64,000 nucleotides of DNA, from NCBI GenBank assembly GCA_028287135.1, contig JAQBQE010000027.1:37956-101955 (forward strand). Direction: 5' to 3'. The notes under the pieces were generated by a model, which did no database searches, had not been told where the DNA came from, and saw only the letters and a program-made list of their open reading frames with translations. The position numbers and the translations under genes were made by a program. Each line of letters opens with the position of its first letter. The stretch's first letter is position 1. This document shows positions 8,124-17,508 of this stretch, piece by piece. Source of the stretch: Myxococcales bacterium. Lineage in GTDB: Bacteria > Myxococcota_A > Polyangia > Haliangiales > Haliangiaceae.

Positions 8124-9625
8124 GCTCCGCCACGTCCGCACGCTTCGAGACGACGCGCGACGAGGAGACGCTCGCGATCCCCGCGCGCGGCGACGGGCCG
8201 TCTCTCGAACGCGCGCTCGACGCCGGGCTCGCGCTCGCGGCGCAGCGCGATGCGCTGACGTTCATCTCGCTGCCGGTACCCGTCATCGCTCCAGCGTCGA
8301 TCGTCGACGAGTTCCGGCACGGGCCACTCGCGACGTGGACTGCGTCCGACCTGACGCTGGTCGGCGTCGGCGTGGCTCGCGAGCTGCGCGGCACCGGCGC
8401 CGCACGCTGGGCGGAGGTCATCGCGGGCGCGCATGCGATCGCGACGAACACGCCCGACGTCGATGACGAGCCACGCGACACGATGCCGACGTTCACGACC
8501 CGCGACCTGCCGTGCGCGGTGATCGGCGGGCACAAGGCGGCGCTCGGCGAGCTCGGATTCGCGCGCCCGCGCTTTCTCGGCGGTGCCGCGTTCGCACCAG
8601 GTTCGGCCGATCAGGCACCGTGGACCGGGTTTGGCGACGCGTGGTTCGTGCTGCCGCGGTGGACCTATGTCCACAACGGCGCTCACGCGTTCCTCGTCCT
8701 CGCGGTCGATGCACGCGATGCCGCACTGGCGCAGCGCTGGCGCGACGAGCTCGCGATCTTCCGCGCCGCCCTCGCGCATGTGTTCGTCACCAGGCACCAG
8801 CCGGCGATGGTCGAGATCGAGCGGGCCGCTGCGGACCAGTGGCGGCAGCAGGTCACCGACATCACGGACGCGATCGCCGACGGCACGTGCTCGAAGATCG
8901 TTGCCGCACGGACGTGCAGCGTCGCGCTCGCGGGCCCGGTTCGCGCAGCCGAGCTGCTCGCTGCGCTCGACGATCGTCACGCGGATTGCGTGCGCGTCCT
9001 GATCAAGCCGCCCAATGCCGGTGCGCTGGTCGCAGCGACCCCCGAGCGGCTGATCCGCCGCGACGGTGATTTCGTCGAGTGTGATGCGCTCGCCGGATCG
9101 ATCGCCCACAACGGCGACACCGAGCAGGCGACCGCGACCCTGCTCGCGAGCGCCAAGGATCGGCGCGAGCACCAGCTCGTCGTCGATGCGATTCGTGCGG
9201 TGCTGACCGAGGCGGGCGCTCAGATCGTCGAGCCCGCGGAGCCCGATATTCGCGCGCTCCGTCACGTGCTCCATCTGCACACGCCGTTTCGCGCCGTGCT
9301 GCGCGCACCGCGCCACGTGCTCGAGCTCGCAGCGCGCCTGCATCCGACGCCCGCGGTCGGAGGCACGCCGACAACGGTCGCCTGCGACTGGATCCAGACG
9401 CACGAGCCGGCTCCGCGTGGCTGGTACGCCGCGCCGGTCGGCTGGTTCGATCTCGACGGCAACGGCGAGCTCGCCGTCGCCTTGCGCTCGGGCGTGATCA
9501 GCGGAAGCCGCGCACACCTGTGGGCCGGCGCCGGCATCGTCGCGGGGTCCGATCCGGACCGCGAGCTCGCGGAGACCGAGGTCAAGCTGCGCGCGATGCT
9601 CGGCGCCCTCGGAGTCACTGGATGA
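8120..9625 (+). CDS. menF: Isochorismate synthase
   Basis: A 501-residue chorismate-utilising enzyme that isomerises chorismate to isochorismate, the entry step of menaquinone synthesis. The C-terminal half has the family motifs CDALAGSIAHNG, AKDRREHQLVV, LHPTPAVGGTPTT and SGSRAHLWAGAGIVAGSDP. These fit the Mg-dependent MST-family active site. The N-terminal 190 residues are divergent, as is usual. Start ATG 8120 follows GGAGGAG by 2-5 bases and overlaps the menG stop (ATGA). A salicylate or siderophore role is unlikely because menD follows with another ATGA overlap. Confidence 0.92.
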   Translation: MSSATSARFETTRDEETLAIPARGDGPSLERALDAGLALAAQRDALTFISLPVPVIAPASIVDEFRHGPLATWTASDLTLVGVGVARELRGTGAARWAEVIAGAHAIATNTPDVDDEPRDTMPTFTTRDLPCAVIGGHKAALGELGFARPRFLGGAAFAPGSADQAPWTGFGDAWFVLPRWTYVHNGAHAFLVLAVDARDAALAQRWRDELAIFRAALAHVFVTRHQPAMVEIERAAADQWRQQVTDITDAIADGTCSKIVAARTCSVALAGPVRAAELLAALDDRHADCVRVLIKPPNAGALVAATPERLIRRDGDFVECDALAGSIAHNGDTEQATATLLASAKDRREHQLVVDAIRAVLTEAGAQIVEPAEPDIRALRHVLHLHTPFRAVLRAPRHVLELAARLHPTPAVGGTPTTVACDWIQTHEPAPRGWYAAPVGWFDLDGNGELAVALRSGVISGSRAHLWAGAGIVAGSDPDRELAETEVKLRAMLGALGVTG

Positions 9626-11538
9626 CCACGGCGGCGATCCAGACGATCTGGGCCGAGCTGCTTGCATCGACGCTCGCCGATGCAGGCATCACGACCTGTG
9701 TGATCAGTCCGGGATCGCGCTCGACCCCGCTCGTCGCTGCGCTCGCGGGCGAGTCACGGCTCGAGCTCGTGACGATCATCGACGAGCGCGCCGCTGCCTT
9801 CTTCGCCCTCGGTGCGGCGCGCGCGACCGGCATTCCTGCGGCGATCGTGTGCACGAGCGGCACCGCGGCCGCGCACTACCTCCCGGCCGTCATCGAGGCG
9901 AGCCTGGCTGGCGTCCCGCTCGTCGTGATCACCGCCGACCGCCCGCCGGAGCTCCAGGGCTGCGGCGCGTCGCAGACGATCGACCAGGTCGGGCTGTACG
10001 GCAGCTTCGTCCGCGAAGCGTTCGATCTCGGGGCACCAGTTGGCCAGGTCACCGCGCTGCGCGGCCTTCGCCGCAAGCTGGTCCAGGCGATCACGCTCGC
10101 CCGTGGTCCGCATGCGGGCCCCGTGCACATCGAGGTTCCGCTCCGCAAGCCGCTCGAGCCGGCGCAGCCCTCGACCGACGAGGAGCGCGCCTTCGCGCGG
10201 GCCGCCGCCGAGCTCTGCGGTCCGGTGACGATCGCGCCGCCGCGGCTCGCCGCGGATCCCGGCGTGCTCGACGGGCTGGCCGCCGCGATCGCCGCCGAGC
10301 CCGATGGCGTGATCGTGGTCGGAGCGATGCCCGCATCGTTCGCGCGCGATCGCGATGCGGTGTTCGCGCTGGCAGCGCGCACGGGCTATCCGGTGATCGC
10401 CGAGGCGGGTAGCCAGCTGCGGTTCGGCCCGCGCCCGGCGCGGGTCGTGCTCGTCGACCACGCAGATCTGATCCCGGTGGCGCAGCGACCGATGCCGCGC
10501 GTCGTGATCCAGCTCGGCGCCGATCCGGTGGCTGCGAGCTGGCCAGCGTGGCTGGCTGCCCTCGCCACCGTACCGAGGTCCGCGGTGCGCCGCTGGGTGC
10601 TCGCCGGACCCACGTGGTCGGATCCCGACTCCGCCGCCCACCAGGTGATCCTCGGCGATGTCGGTGATGCGCTCGCCAGGGTGGTTCGCACGCTCGGCGA
10701 CGTGCCGCGCACCACCCGCCCGCCCACGTTCGGCGATCGCGAGAACACGATCCCGGGCCTCGGCGATCCATCGACAGGTGCGCCGCTCGCGGTCCGTGAC
10801 CAGCCGACCGATCGCCAGTCGTCCCAGCGGATCCGCGCGACCGCGTGGCTCGACACCTGGCGCGACCTCGACACCCGCGCGCGGATCGCTCTCGAGCGTG
10901 CGCTCGCCCAGCATCCGCGCAACGAGGCATCCGCGATCGCAGCCGCGATCGACGCGGTGCCCGAAGGCGCGGCGATCCAGATCGGCAACAGCCTGCCGAT
11001 CCGCACGATCGATCACGTGTGCTCCGCCGGGGTCGCGCGCACGATCCTCACGCAGCGTGGCGCCGCTGGCATCGATGGCTTGATCGCCTCCGCCGCGGGT
11101 GCGACGCGCGCCGGCCAGCCGGTGCTGCTCGTCCTCGGCGACGTCAGCTTCGCACACGACCTCGGTGGTCTCCTCGCGGCGCGTTGCGCCTCGGCGCCGC
11201 TCGCGATCCTCGTGGTCGACAACTGCGGTGGCCAGATCTTCGCGGGCCTGCCCGTCGCGCGCGCCAGCCTCGGCGCCGCGTTCGAGCGGCACTTCGTGAC
11301 GGCGCCCGAGATCGATCCATCGGCCGTCGCTCTCGCGCTCGGGGCCAATGCCCTCACTGCGGCATCCCCCGCAGCGGTCGGCAGCGCCGTCACGCGAGCG
11401 CTCGCCACGCCCGGCGTGACCGTGATCCACGCCCCGGTCTCCGTCTCCGGTGCACACGATGTTCGGCGCACCGCACTCGAGCTGTACGCCGCGCCACGCT
11501 CGACCGATGTTCGCAGCGCAGGAGGAACCCATGAGTAA
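9622..11538 (+). CDS. menD: 2-succinyl-5-enolpyruvyl-6-hydroxy-3-cyclohexene-1-carboxylate synthase
   Basis: MenD (638 residues) is a thiamine-diphosphate enzyme adding the succinyl-semialdehyde unit from 2-oxoglutarate to isochorismate. Seen features are SPGSRSTPL near residue 27, the Pyr-domain Glu in [13 protein letters not shown], and [18 protein letters not shown]. The PP-domain ThDP/Mg motif is [12 protein letters not shown] followed by [11 protein letters not shown] (usually NNGGGIF in relatives). The family is normally 550-600 residues; the extra length lies in the middle of the protein, about residues 350-430. The ATG overlaps menF by ATGA, with GGAG 8 bases upstream. The end overlaps menB by 8 bases. 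Confidence 0.95.
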   Translation: MTTAAIQTIWAELLASTLADAGITTCVISPGSRSTPLVAALAGESRLELVTIIDERAAAFFALGAARATGIPAAIVCTSGTAAAHYLPAVIEASLAGVPLVVITADRPPELQGCGASQTIDQVGLYGSFVREAFDLGAPVGQVTALRGLRRKLVQAITLARGPHAGPVHIEVPLRKPLEPAQPSTDEERAFARAAAELCGPVTIAPPRLAADPGVLDGLAAAIAAEPDGVIVVGAMPASFARDRDAVFALAARTGYPVIAEAGSQLRFGPRPARVVLVDHADLIPVAQRPMPRVVIQLGADPVAASWPAWLAALATVPRSAVRRWVLAGPTWSDPDSAAHQVILGDVGDALARVVRTLGDVPRTTRPPTFGDRENTIPGLGDPSTGAPLAVRDQPTDRQSSQRIRATAWLDTWRDLDTRARIALERALAQHPRNEASAIAAAIDAVPEGAAIQIGNSLPIRTIDHVCSAGVARTILTQRGAAGIDGLIASAAGATRAGQPVLLVLGDVSFAHDLGGLLAARCASAPLAILVVDNCGGQIFAGLPVARASLGAAFERHFVTAPEIDPSAVALALGANALTAASPAAVGSAVTRALATPGVTVIHAPVSVSGAHDVRRTALELYAAPRSTDVRSAGGTHE

Positions 11539-12391
11539 GCCCAGCAAGCACGCCAAGAAGACGTCCGCGGCCAAGCCGACGTGGACGCGTCACGAAGGTT
11601 ACGAGGACATCCTGTACGAGACCTCCGCGGACGGGATCGCGAAGATCACGATCAACCGGCCCGAGGTCCGCAACGCGTTCCGCCCACGCACCGTCGCCGA
11701 GATGATCCGCGCGATGGATGTGGCGCGCGACGACGAGAAGATCGGCGCCGTGATCCTGACCGGCGCCGGTGACGCAGCCTTCTGCTCGGGTGGCGATCAG
11801 CGCGTCCGCGGCGAGGGTGGGTACGTCGGCACGGACGGCGTCCCCCGGCTCAACGTCCTCGATCTGCAGATGCGGATCCGCTACCTGCCGAAGCCGGTCG
11901 TCGCGATGGTCGCCGGCTACGCGGTCGGCGGTGGTCACATCCTCCACCTCGTGTGCGATCTGACGATCGCCGCCGACAACGCACGGTTCGGCCAGACCGG
12001 CCCGCGCGTCGGCAGCTTCGACGCTGGCTTCGGCAGCTCGTACCTGACGCGGATCGTCGGCCAGAAGAAGGCGCGCGAGATCTGGTTTCTCTGCCGCGAG
12101 TACGACGCGAAGGAGGCGCTCGACATGGGCCTCGTCAACACCGTCGTCCCGCTCGCCGAGCTCGAGACCACGACGATCCAGTGGTGCCGCGAGATGCTGC
12201 AGCATTCGCCGACCGCGCTCCGCTTCCTCAAGATGGCGATGAACGCGGACTGCGACGGCCAGGCCGGCATGATGGCGTTCGCCGGCTCGGCGACGCTCAT
12301 GTACTACACGACCGACGAGGGCCGTGAAGGCAAGGAAGCGTATCTCGAGAAGCGCGAGCCCGACTTCACGAAGTTCAAGCGCTACCCATGA
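11531..12391 (+). CDS. menB: 1,4-dihydroxy-2-naphthoyl-CoA synthase
   Basis: A 286-residue crotonase-fold enzyme that cyclises o-succinylbenzoyl-CoA. Recognisable segments include the oxyanion-hole region [36 protein letters not shown], the MenB signature [16 protein letters not shown] and the C-terminal [17 protein letters not shown]. Start ATG 11531 is preceded by GGAGGA with 4 bases of spacing. The first 15 residues are a Lys/Ala-rich extension not usual in the family. It lies fifth in the operon and overlaps menA by ATGA. Confidence 0.96.
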   Translation: MSKPSKHAKKTSAAKPTWTRHEGYEDILYETSADGIAKITINRPEVRNAFRPRTVAEMIRAMDVARDDEKIGAVILTGAGDAAFCSGGDQRVRGEGGYVGTDGVPRLNVLDLQMRIRYLPKPVVAMVAGYAVGGGHILHLVCDLTIAADNARFGQTGPRVGSFDAGFGSSYLTRIVGQKKAREIWFLCREYDAKEALDMGLVNTVVPLAELETTTIQWCREMLQHSPTALRFLKMAMNADCDGQAGMMAFAGSATLMYYTTDEGREGKEAYLEKREPDFTKFKRYP

Positions 12392-13284
12392 CCACAGAGG
12401 CGGAGCCGATGTCGAAGCTCGCGACCTGGATCGCGGCGGCCCGGCTGCGCACGCTGCCCGCTGCCGTCGTTCCGGTCGCGGTCGGCACCGCGGTGGTCGC
12501 GGCGGTCGGTCGCGTCGCGTGGTGCCCTGCCCTCGCGGCGCTCGCAGGATCGATCGCGATCCAGATCGGCACCAATTTCGCGAATGACGTGTTCGATGCC
12601 GAAAAGGGCGCCGACACCCCGGAGCGAATCGGCCCGCTGCGCGCCGTCAGCGCAGGCCTGATCACCGGCGCTGCGATGAAGCGCGCGATGATCATCGCGT
12701 TCGCGATCGCGGCCGCGTTCGGCCTCTATCTCGTCTCCGTCGCAGGCTGGCCGATCGTCGCGATCGGGCTCGCCTCGATCGCCGCCGGCATCGCGTACAC
12801 CGGTGGCCCATGGCCCCTCGGCTATCACGGGCTCGGCGACGTGTTCGTCCTCGCGTTCTTCGGCTTTGTCGCGGTGTGCGGCACGGCGTTCGTCCAGCTC
12901 GGCACCGTGCCGTGCCTCGCGGTGTGGGCCGCGATCCCGGTCGGCACGCTGGCGACCGCGATCATCGTGGTCAACAACGTGCGCGACCGCGTCGGCGACG
13001 CTCGTGCGGGCAAGCGCACGCTCGCGGTCCGGTTCGGTCGCCGCGCGGCGATCGTCGAGTATGCCGTCCTGTTGCTCGTCGCCTATGCCGTGCCGATCGG
13101 TCTCGCGATCGCGGGCAGGGGCTGGGCAGCGCTCCCCGTCCTCACGGTGCCGCTCGCGCTGACCCGCCTGCGCGCGCTCCTGGCCGCGGTCGATGGTCCC
13201 GAGCACAATCGCCTGCTCGCGGCGACCGCGCAGCTACTGATGATCCACGGCGCGCTGTTCGCGACCGGGCTCGCGCTAGGGTAG
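12388..13284 (+). CDS. menA: 1,4-dihydroxy-2-naphthoate polyprenyltransferase
   Basis: An integral membrane UbiA-family prenyltransferase (298 residues) that joins the polyprenyl tail to DHNA with loss of CO2. It shows about eight hydrophobic helices, the first diphosphate/Mg motif [14 protein letters not shown] and the second region [19 protein letters not shown]. The ATG at 12388 overlaps the menB stop (ATGA). An alternative ATG at 12409 (MSKLATW) has a better ribosome site (AGAGGCGGAG) and may be the true start. Its neighbour three genes upstream of menB supplies the head group and the first operon gene supplies the tail. Confidence 0.95.
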   Translation: MTTEAEPMSKLATWIAAARLRTLPAAVVPVAVGTAVVAAVGRVAWCPALAALAGSIAIQIGTNFANDVFDAEKGADTPERIGPLRAVSAGLITGAAMKRAMIIAFAIAAAFGLYLVSVAGWPIVAIGLASIAAGIAYTGGPWPLGYHGLGDVFVLAFFGFVAVCGTAFVQLGTVPCLAVWAAIPVGTLATAIIVVNNVRDRVGDARAGKRTLAVRFGRRAAIVEYAVLLLVAYAVPIGLAIAGRGWAALPVLTVPLALTRLRALLAAVDGPEHNRLLAATAQLLMIHGALFATGLALG

Positions 13285-13288
13285 CCGG

Positions 13289-14533
13289 ATGGAGATTGTC
13301 CGCGTCCGCTCGCGGCTCGTGCGCTGGCCGATCACGGGCGAGGGGTCCGCACGCGGTCGCGACGATCGTGCCGCGATCCTCGTCGAGGTCCGCACGGCGA
13401 CCGGCGCGATCGGGCTGGGCGAGGCGGCCCCGCTGCCCGGCACCTCGAGCGATTCCCTCGACGACGCCGCCGCGGCGATCGACGCGCTGACGGCGCGGGT
13501 CCCGTTCACGATCAAAACGCCGGCTCGCCCCGCACACGAGGACGCCACCGCCGCGCGCGAGCTGATCGCGGCGATCACGTCCGTCACGCGCTCGGTGACG
13601 ACCGCGCCGGCCGCGCGGTTCGCGATCGAGACTGCGCTGCTCACCGCGGTTGCCGAGGAGATCCGCCGCCCACTCGGCGACCTCCTCGCCGCTGCGTTCG
13701 CGAGCGAGATCGACGCCGCGGTCGCCCGCGAGCACGACGCGGCTGCGAGCCCGGGCAGCGCGCGAGAAAACCGGCGGCGGAGCGCCCGCGGTACGGTCCT
13801 CCAGTCCGCGTGGGGCGGCGCGGTCAGCGCAGCGCGGTCCTCGACGACGATCGCACCGCCTTCGCCCGCGCTGTCATGCGCAGTCGTCATCGACGATGTC
13901 GAGCAGGCGGTTCGCGCGATCGCTGCGGGTGCGCAGGTCCTCAAGATCAAGGTCGGCCCGACGGGAGACCTCGACCGCGTGATCGAGATCCACCGTGCAG
14001 CGCCGGAGGCACTGCTCCGCCTCGACGCCAATCGCACCTGGCAGCGCGCCCTGACCCGGCCGCTGCTCCACGCGCTCGCCGATCTGCCGATCGACTTCGT
14101 CGAGGAGCCCTGCCACGATGCGCACGAGCTGCTCGTCGACCCACTGCCTTGCCCGATCGCGCTCGACGAGAGCCTCGCGCTGCTGCCCGATGCGGCGATC
14201 GAGGCCGCGCTCGCCACGCCCGGCCTCGCCGCCCTGGTGCTCAAGCCGACGCTGCTTGGCGGACTGGCTGCCTGCCTCGCGCTCGCGGCGCGTGCGCGGG
14301 CTGCGGGCAAGGATGCTGTGATCACCCATGCGCTCGAGGGACCGATCGGGACCGCGGCGTGTGCCGAGCTCGCCCTCGCTCTCGGCGGCTCCTGTTCCGC
14401 CGGCCTCGCGCCTCATCCCGCACTGATTGGATGGTCGCCGACGGTCGCGCAGCTCGGCGCATCCACGATCCGCCGCGTCGCTGCGCCCGGTCTCGCGCTC
14501 GGCTGCGATCTCGATCAGGTGATCGCGCCGTGA
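13289..14533 (+). CDS. menC: o-Succinylbenzoate synthase with an unusual loop insertion
   Basis: An enolase-superfamily enzyme (414 residues) dehydrating SHCHC to o-succinylbenzoate. The acid/base and metal ligands are visible: LKIKVG (KxK), RLDANRTW, FVEEPC, IALDES and VLKPTLLGG. The N-terminal capping domain includes GEAAPLPG. Between the capping domain and the first barrel strand (about residues 140-195) there is a roughly 50-residue Arg/Ser/Ala-rich stretch where relatives have a short loop, making the protein longer than the usual 320-375. All catalytic residues are kept, so it is probably functional. It starts 4 bases after menA and overlaps menE by GTGA. Confidence 0.9.
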   Translation: MEIVRVRSRLVRWPITGEGSARGRDDRAAILVEVRTATGAIGLGEAAPLPGTSSDSLDDAAAAIDALTARVPFTIKTPARPAHEDATAARELIAAITSVTRSVTTAPAARFAIETALLTAVAEEIRRPLGDLLAAAFASEIDAAVAREHDAAASPGSARENRRRSARGTVLQSAWGGAVSAARSSTTIAPPSPALSCAVVIDDVEQAVRAIAAGAQVLKIKVGPTGDLDRVIEIHRAAPEALLRLDANRTWQRALTRPLLHALADLPIDFVEEPCHDAHELLVDPLPCPIALDESLALLPDAAIEAALATPGLAALVLKPTLLGGLAACLALAARARAAGKDAVITHALEGPIGTAACAELALALGGSCSAGLAPHPALIGWSPTVAQLGASTIRRVAAPGLALGCDLDQVIAP

Positions 14534-15723
14534 CCGATCCGGCCGGCGCGCGTGTCGTCGTCGCCACGCCCACGCCGGCCACGATCGCTGCGATTCATCT
14601 CGCGCTGGAGCGCCGCGAACCGATCGCGCTGCTGCACGCACGGTTGCCCGAGGCAGAGCTCGCGCGGCAGCGAGCGCTCGTCGAGGCAGCCACGCTACCG
14701 TCCGACGCGGCGATGATCCTGTTCACGTCGGGCTCGACCGGTCCGGCACGCGGCGTCGTGCTGTCGCGAGGGGCGCTCGAGGCGGCTGCATCGGCGAGCG
14801 CCGCGCAGCTCGGCTGGCACGACGACGATCGCTGGCTGCTCGCGTTACCCACCGCCCACGCGGGGGGGCTCGCCGTGGTGGTCCGCTCGTGGATCGCGGG
14901 CAAGCCGATCGCCCTGCTCGACGGCGACTTCGATCGAGCACGTGCCGCGGCGCTCCTCGAGGACTGCACGCTCGCCTCGCTGGTTCCGACGCAGCTCGCC
15001 GCGTTGCTCGAGGATCCAGCGTGGCATCCGCCGTCCCGGTTGCGCGCCGTCCTGCTCGGCGGTGCTGCCGCATCACGGTCCTTGCTCGCCGACGCCCACG
15101 CCCGGGGTGTGCCATTCCTGACGAGCTACGGGTTGACCGAGACGTTCGGTCAGATCGCCACCGCGCCGCTGTCTCATGCGGGTGATCCCGATGCGCCGCT
15201 CGCGACTCTCACCGGCGTGACCGTGATCGCGGGGACCCGCGCGCAACCCGAGCTGATCCGGATCCGCGGTCCGATGCTCGCGACCGCGTACCTCGATGGC
15301 ACCTCGATCGCGCCCGAGCTGACGACCGCCGATCTCGGCTTCGTCGACGATGGCGTCCTCCACATCGTGGGCCGCGCAGATGACGTGATCGTCAGCGGTG
15401 GTGAGAAGGTCCATCCCTCCGTCGTCGAGGCCGTGCTCGCCGCCACGCCCGGCATTCGCGCCGCGTGCGTGTTCGGTGTGCCGGATCCGCGGTGGGGACA
15501 GATCGTGGGCGCGGCGGTCGTCGTCGGCGACGATGCGCCGCTCGATCAGCCGGCTGCACTGGCCGGGTGGGCCGATGCGCTGCCTCCGCACGCGCGTCCG
15601 CGCGAGCTCGCGATCACCCGCGCACTACCGCTGCTGCCGTCGGGCAAGGTCGACCGTCGAAGCGCCGCGCGGCTCGCACGCGTGCCACTCCGCTATCGCT
15701 CGGCCGACGAGCAGAACGGCTAG
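14530..15723 (+). CDS. menE: o-Succinylbenzoate-CoA ligase
   Basis: An adenylate-forming ANL-family ligase of 397 residues that activates o-succinylbenzoate to its CoA thioester for MenB. Visible motifs are the P-loop LFTSGSTGPARG, YGLTETFGQ, the hinge region GRADDVIVSGGEKVHP and the C-terminal catalytic Lys in PSGKVDRR. It is shorter than most MenE (about 450-490), with a reduced N-terminal domain. The GTG start at 14530 overlaps the menC stop (GTGA). The open frame extends upstream inside menC, but that part is an out-of-frame shadow of menC. It is the last gene of the operon and converges on the ankyrin gene with overlapping stop codons (CTAG). Confidence 0.93.
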   Translation: MTDPAGARVVVATPTPATIAAIHLALERREPIALLHARLPEAELARQRALVEAATLPSDAAMILFTSGSTGPARGVVLSRGALEAAASASAAQLGWHDDDRWLLALPTAHAGGLAVVVRSWIAGKPIALLDGDFDRARAAALLEDCTLASLVPTQLAALLEDPAWHPPSRLRAVLLGGAAASRSLLADAHARGVPFLTSYGLTETFGQIATAPLSHAGDPDAPLATLTGVTVIAGTRAQPELIRIRGPMLATAYLDGTSIAPELTTADLGFVDDGVLHIVGRADDVIVSGGEKVHPSVVEAVLAATPGIRAACVFGVPDPRWGQIVGAAVVVGDDAPLDQPAALAGWADALPPHARPRELAITRALPLLPSGKVDRRSAARLARVPLRYRSADEQNG

Positions 15724-16742
15724 GGGCGAGGCAGCACACTGCGAGGACGGAGGACCTGCTCCACCGAGTTGTGCCGGTCAGTCGCGAGCTCGAGAGCGAT
15801 CTTCCCGTCGCGATTGCGAGCGTTGCGATCAGCCCCCGCGGCGACGAGGAGCTCGGCGGCGACGCGCGCGTCCATCATGGCGGCCTGGTGCAGCGGCGTG
15901 TTCAGGCTCTTGTCGGTGGCGTTGATGTCCGCACCGCGCTGGATCAGGAGCTCGACGACCGGCGCCGTCGGGCGCGGCTCCCAGACCGTGTCATGGGGCT
16001 CACCCATCTCCATGTAGAGATGGATCTCGACGGGACGCGCCCCGAACACCGCCCAGTGCAGCACCGTCGAGCCGTCGTCATCACGAGCGTTGACCCGCGC
16101 ACCCGCTGCGAGCAGGACGCGCGCCGCCTCGAGCTGGTTCTCCATGCACGCCACCATCAGCGGCGTGAAGTCATGATCGCCTGCATCAGCCGTATCGACC
16201 GCAGCGCCCACCTTGATCAGGCGCTTCAGCGCGGACACGCGGCCGTACTTCGCAGCCGCGGTCACCGCACGTGTGCCCTTGACCGGGACGCCACGCGCGA
16301 GCAGTGCGTCGAGCATCGCGTCGTCATCATCGCGCGCAGCGAGGACGAGTGCGACGGTGCCGATCGCTCCGGCCACGCTCGCGCCGCGATCGAGGAGGAG
16401 CTTCGCCGCCGCAGCTTGCGAGAACTGGAGCGCGATCGCGAACGCGGTCGCCCCGTCGTAGACCTTTGGCGAGCTCGCCTCGAGTGAAGCGCCCTGCGCG
16501 AGCAACGACGAGATCTGCGCCAGGTCTCCTGCCATCGCCGCGTGCTGCAGTGCGGTCCAGCCGCTCGCGTCCTTCGCATCGACGGCCGGGACGGCGCCGA
16601 CACGTGCATCCACCGCCGGTGCAGCCTCGTGCGCGGGGACAACGGCGACCGGACCCGGTTGTTCAGGCTCGACGACGGGGGCCGGCGCTGGACGCGACGC
16701 GCACCCCACGGAGAGCGCGATCAAGAGGAGCTGAGCGCGCAC
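15720..16742 (-). CDS. Ankyrin-repeat probable lipoprotein
   Basis: From the GTG at 16742 the protein has 340 residues. A short hydrophobic N terminus ends in ALSVGC, an imperfect lipobox, followed by a Pro/Val/Ala-rich tether (about 17-60). The rest is a run of about seven ankyrin repeats with recognisable units such as GWTALQHAAMAGD, FTPLMVACMENQLEAARVLL, GSTVLHWAVFG and NTPLHQAAMMD. Ankyrin repeats bind proteins; the partner is unknown. The frame stays open further upstream to 16904, but that adds 54 residues before the signal peptide, so the GTG is preferred although it has no clear ribosome site. Confidence 0.8.
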   Translation of the reverse strand: MRAQLLLIALSVGCASRPAPAPVVEPEQPGPVAVVPAHEAAPAVDARVGAVPAVDAKDASGWTALQHAAMAGDLAQISSLLAQGASLEASSPKVYDGATAFAIALQFSQAAAAKLLLDRGASVAGAIGTVALVLAARDDDDAMLDALLARGVPVKGTRAVTAAAKYGRVSALKRLIKVGAAVDTADAGDHDFTPLMVACMENQLEAARVLLAAGARVNARDDDGSTVLHWAVFGARPVEIHLYMEMGEPHDTVWEPRPTAPVVELLIQRGADINATDKSLNTPLHQAAMMDARVAAELLVAAGADRNARNRDGKIALELATDRHNSVEQVLRPRSVLPRP

Positions 16743-16860
16743 GGAGACGACGATACCAGTCAGATCCGCCGGCGCCAGGGCGTTCTCGCGCAGCGTGCTC
16801 GCAGCGGATCGGCTCCCGTCCGTTCCGCCGCAAGCCGCCGGGCCGTAGTATATCCACCCC

Positions 16861-17508
16861 GTGGCCGCCCGGTTTCTGGATGACGAGGCACGTGCCGCGT
16901 TCAAGCAGACGATCGAGGCGGTCGAGAGTACGTCCGCCGTGGAGATCGTCGTCGCGGTCCGCCGGCGGTCCGCGGGCTATCTCCACGCGAACCTGATCGT
17001 CGGAGTCGCGGTGGCGTTTGCCGGCCTGGCCGCGATGCTGTTCGCCACCTATCCATTCAGCCTGACCGCGATCCTGATCGATCCGTTCGTCGTCGGTGCG
17101 ATCGCGGGCGCGCTGGTCGAGCTGCTTCCGCAGGTCAAGCGCGTGCTGACCCCTGCGCGCGTGCGGCGCCGCCATGTCGAGCACGCCGCGCGGGCCGCAT
17201 TCGTGGATCGCGGCGTTCACAACACGGTCGATCGCAGCGGCGTGCTGGTCTACATCTCGTGGCTCGAACAGCAGGTCGCGCTGGTCGCGGATTCCTCGCT
17301 CGAGCGCGCGGTCACAGCCGATGCGCTGCGTGACGCGGAGCGCGTGCTGACCGCTGCGGTCTCGCACGGTGGCGCCGCCGTCGCGCGAGAGCTCGCCAAG
17401 CTCGCCCCGAAGCTCGCGCTCGCGATGCCCCGGCGCACCGGCGATCTCAACGAGCTGCCCGACGCGATCGATAGCGATCTCGCGACCAGCCGGAGTCGGC
17501 GCCCGTGA
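16861..17508 (+). CDS. TPM-domain membrane protein
   Basis: A 215-residue protein with a TPM (TLP18.3/Psb32/MOLO-1) type arrangement: an N-terminal DDEARAAFKQTIEAVES segment and SAVEIVVAVRRRS, two hydrophobic helices (about 42-62 and 68-90), then a soluble part with GVLVYISWLEQQVALVADSS and an Ala-rich C-terminal helix. TPM domains occur in membrane-quality-control and repair proteins; no enzymatic activity can be assigned. GTG start at 16861 without an obvious ribosome site, 118 bases from the divergent ankyrin gene. The stop overlaps the next GTG (GTGA), so it is coupled to the Tim44-like gene. Confidence 0.75.
   Translation: MAARFLDDEARAAFKQTIEAVESTSAVEIVVAVRRRSAGYLHANLIVGVAVAFAGLAAMLFATYPFSLTAILIDPFVVGAIAGALVELLPQVKRVLTPARVRRRHVEHAARAAFVDRGVHNTVDRSGVLVYISWLEQQVALVADSSLERAVTADALRDAERVLTAAVSHGGAAVARELAKLAPKLALAMPRRTGDLNELPDAIDSDLATSRSRRP

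Noticed and set aside
13810..14529. Open frame continuing upstream of menE inside menC
   Set aside because: The overlap with menC is in another frame and its translation is Arg-rich; the GTG at 14530 in the menC stop is the natural start.
16743..16904. N-terminal extension of the ankyrin protein
   Set aside because: It lies before a clear lipoprotein signal and has no domain, so the GTG at 16742 was used instead.
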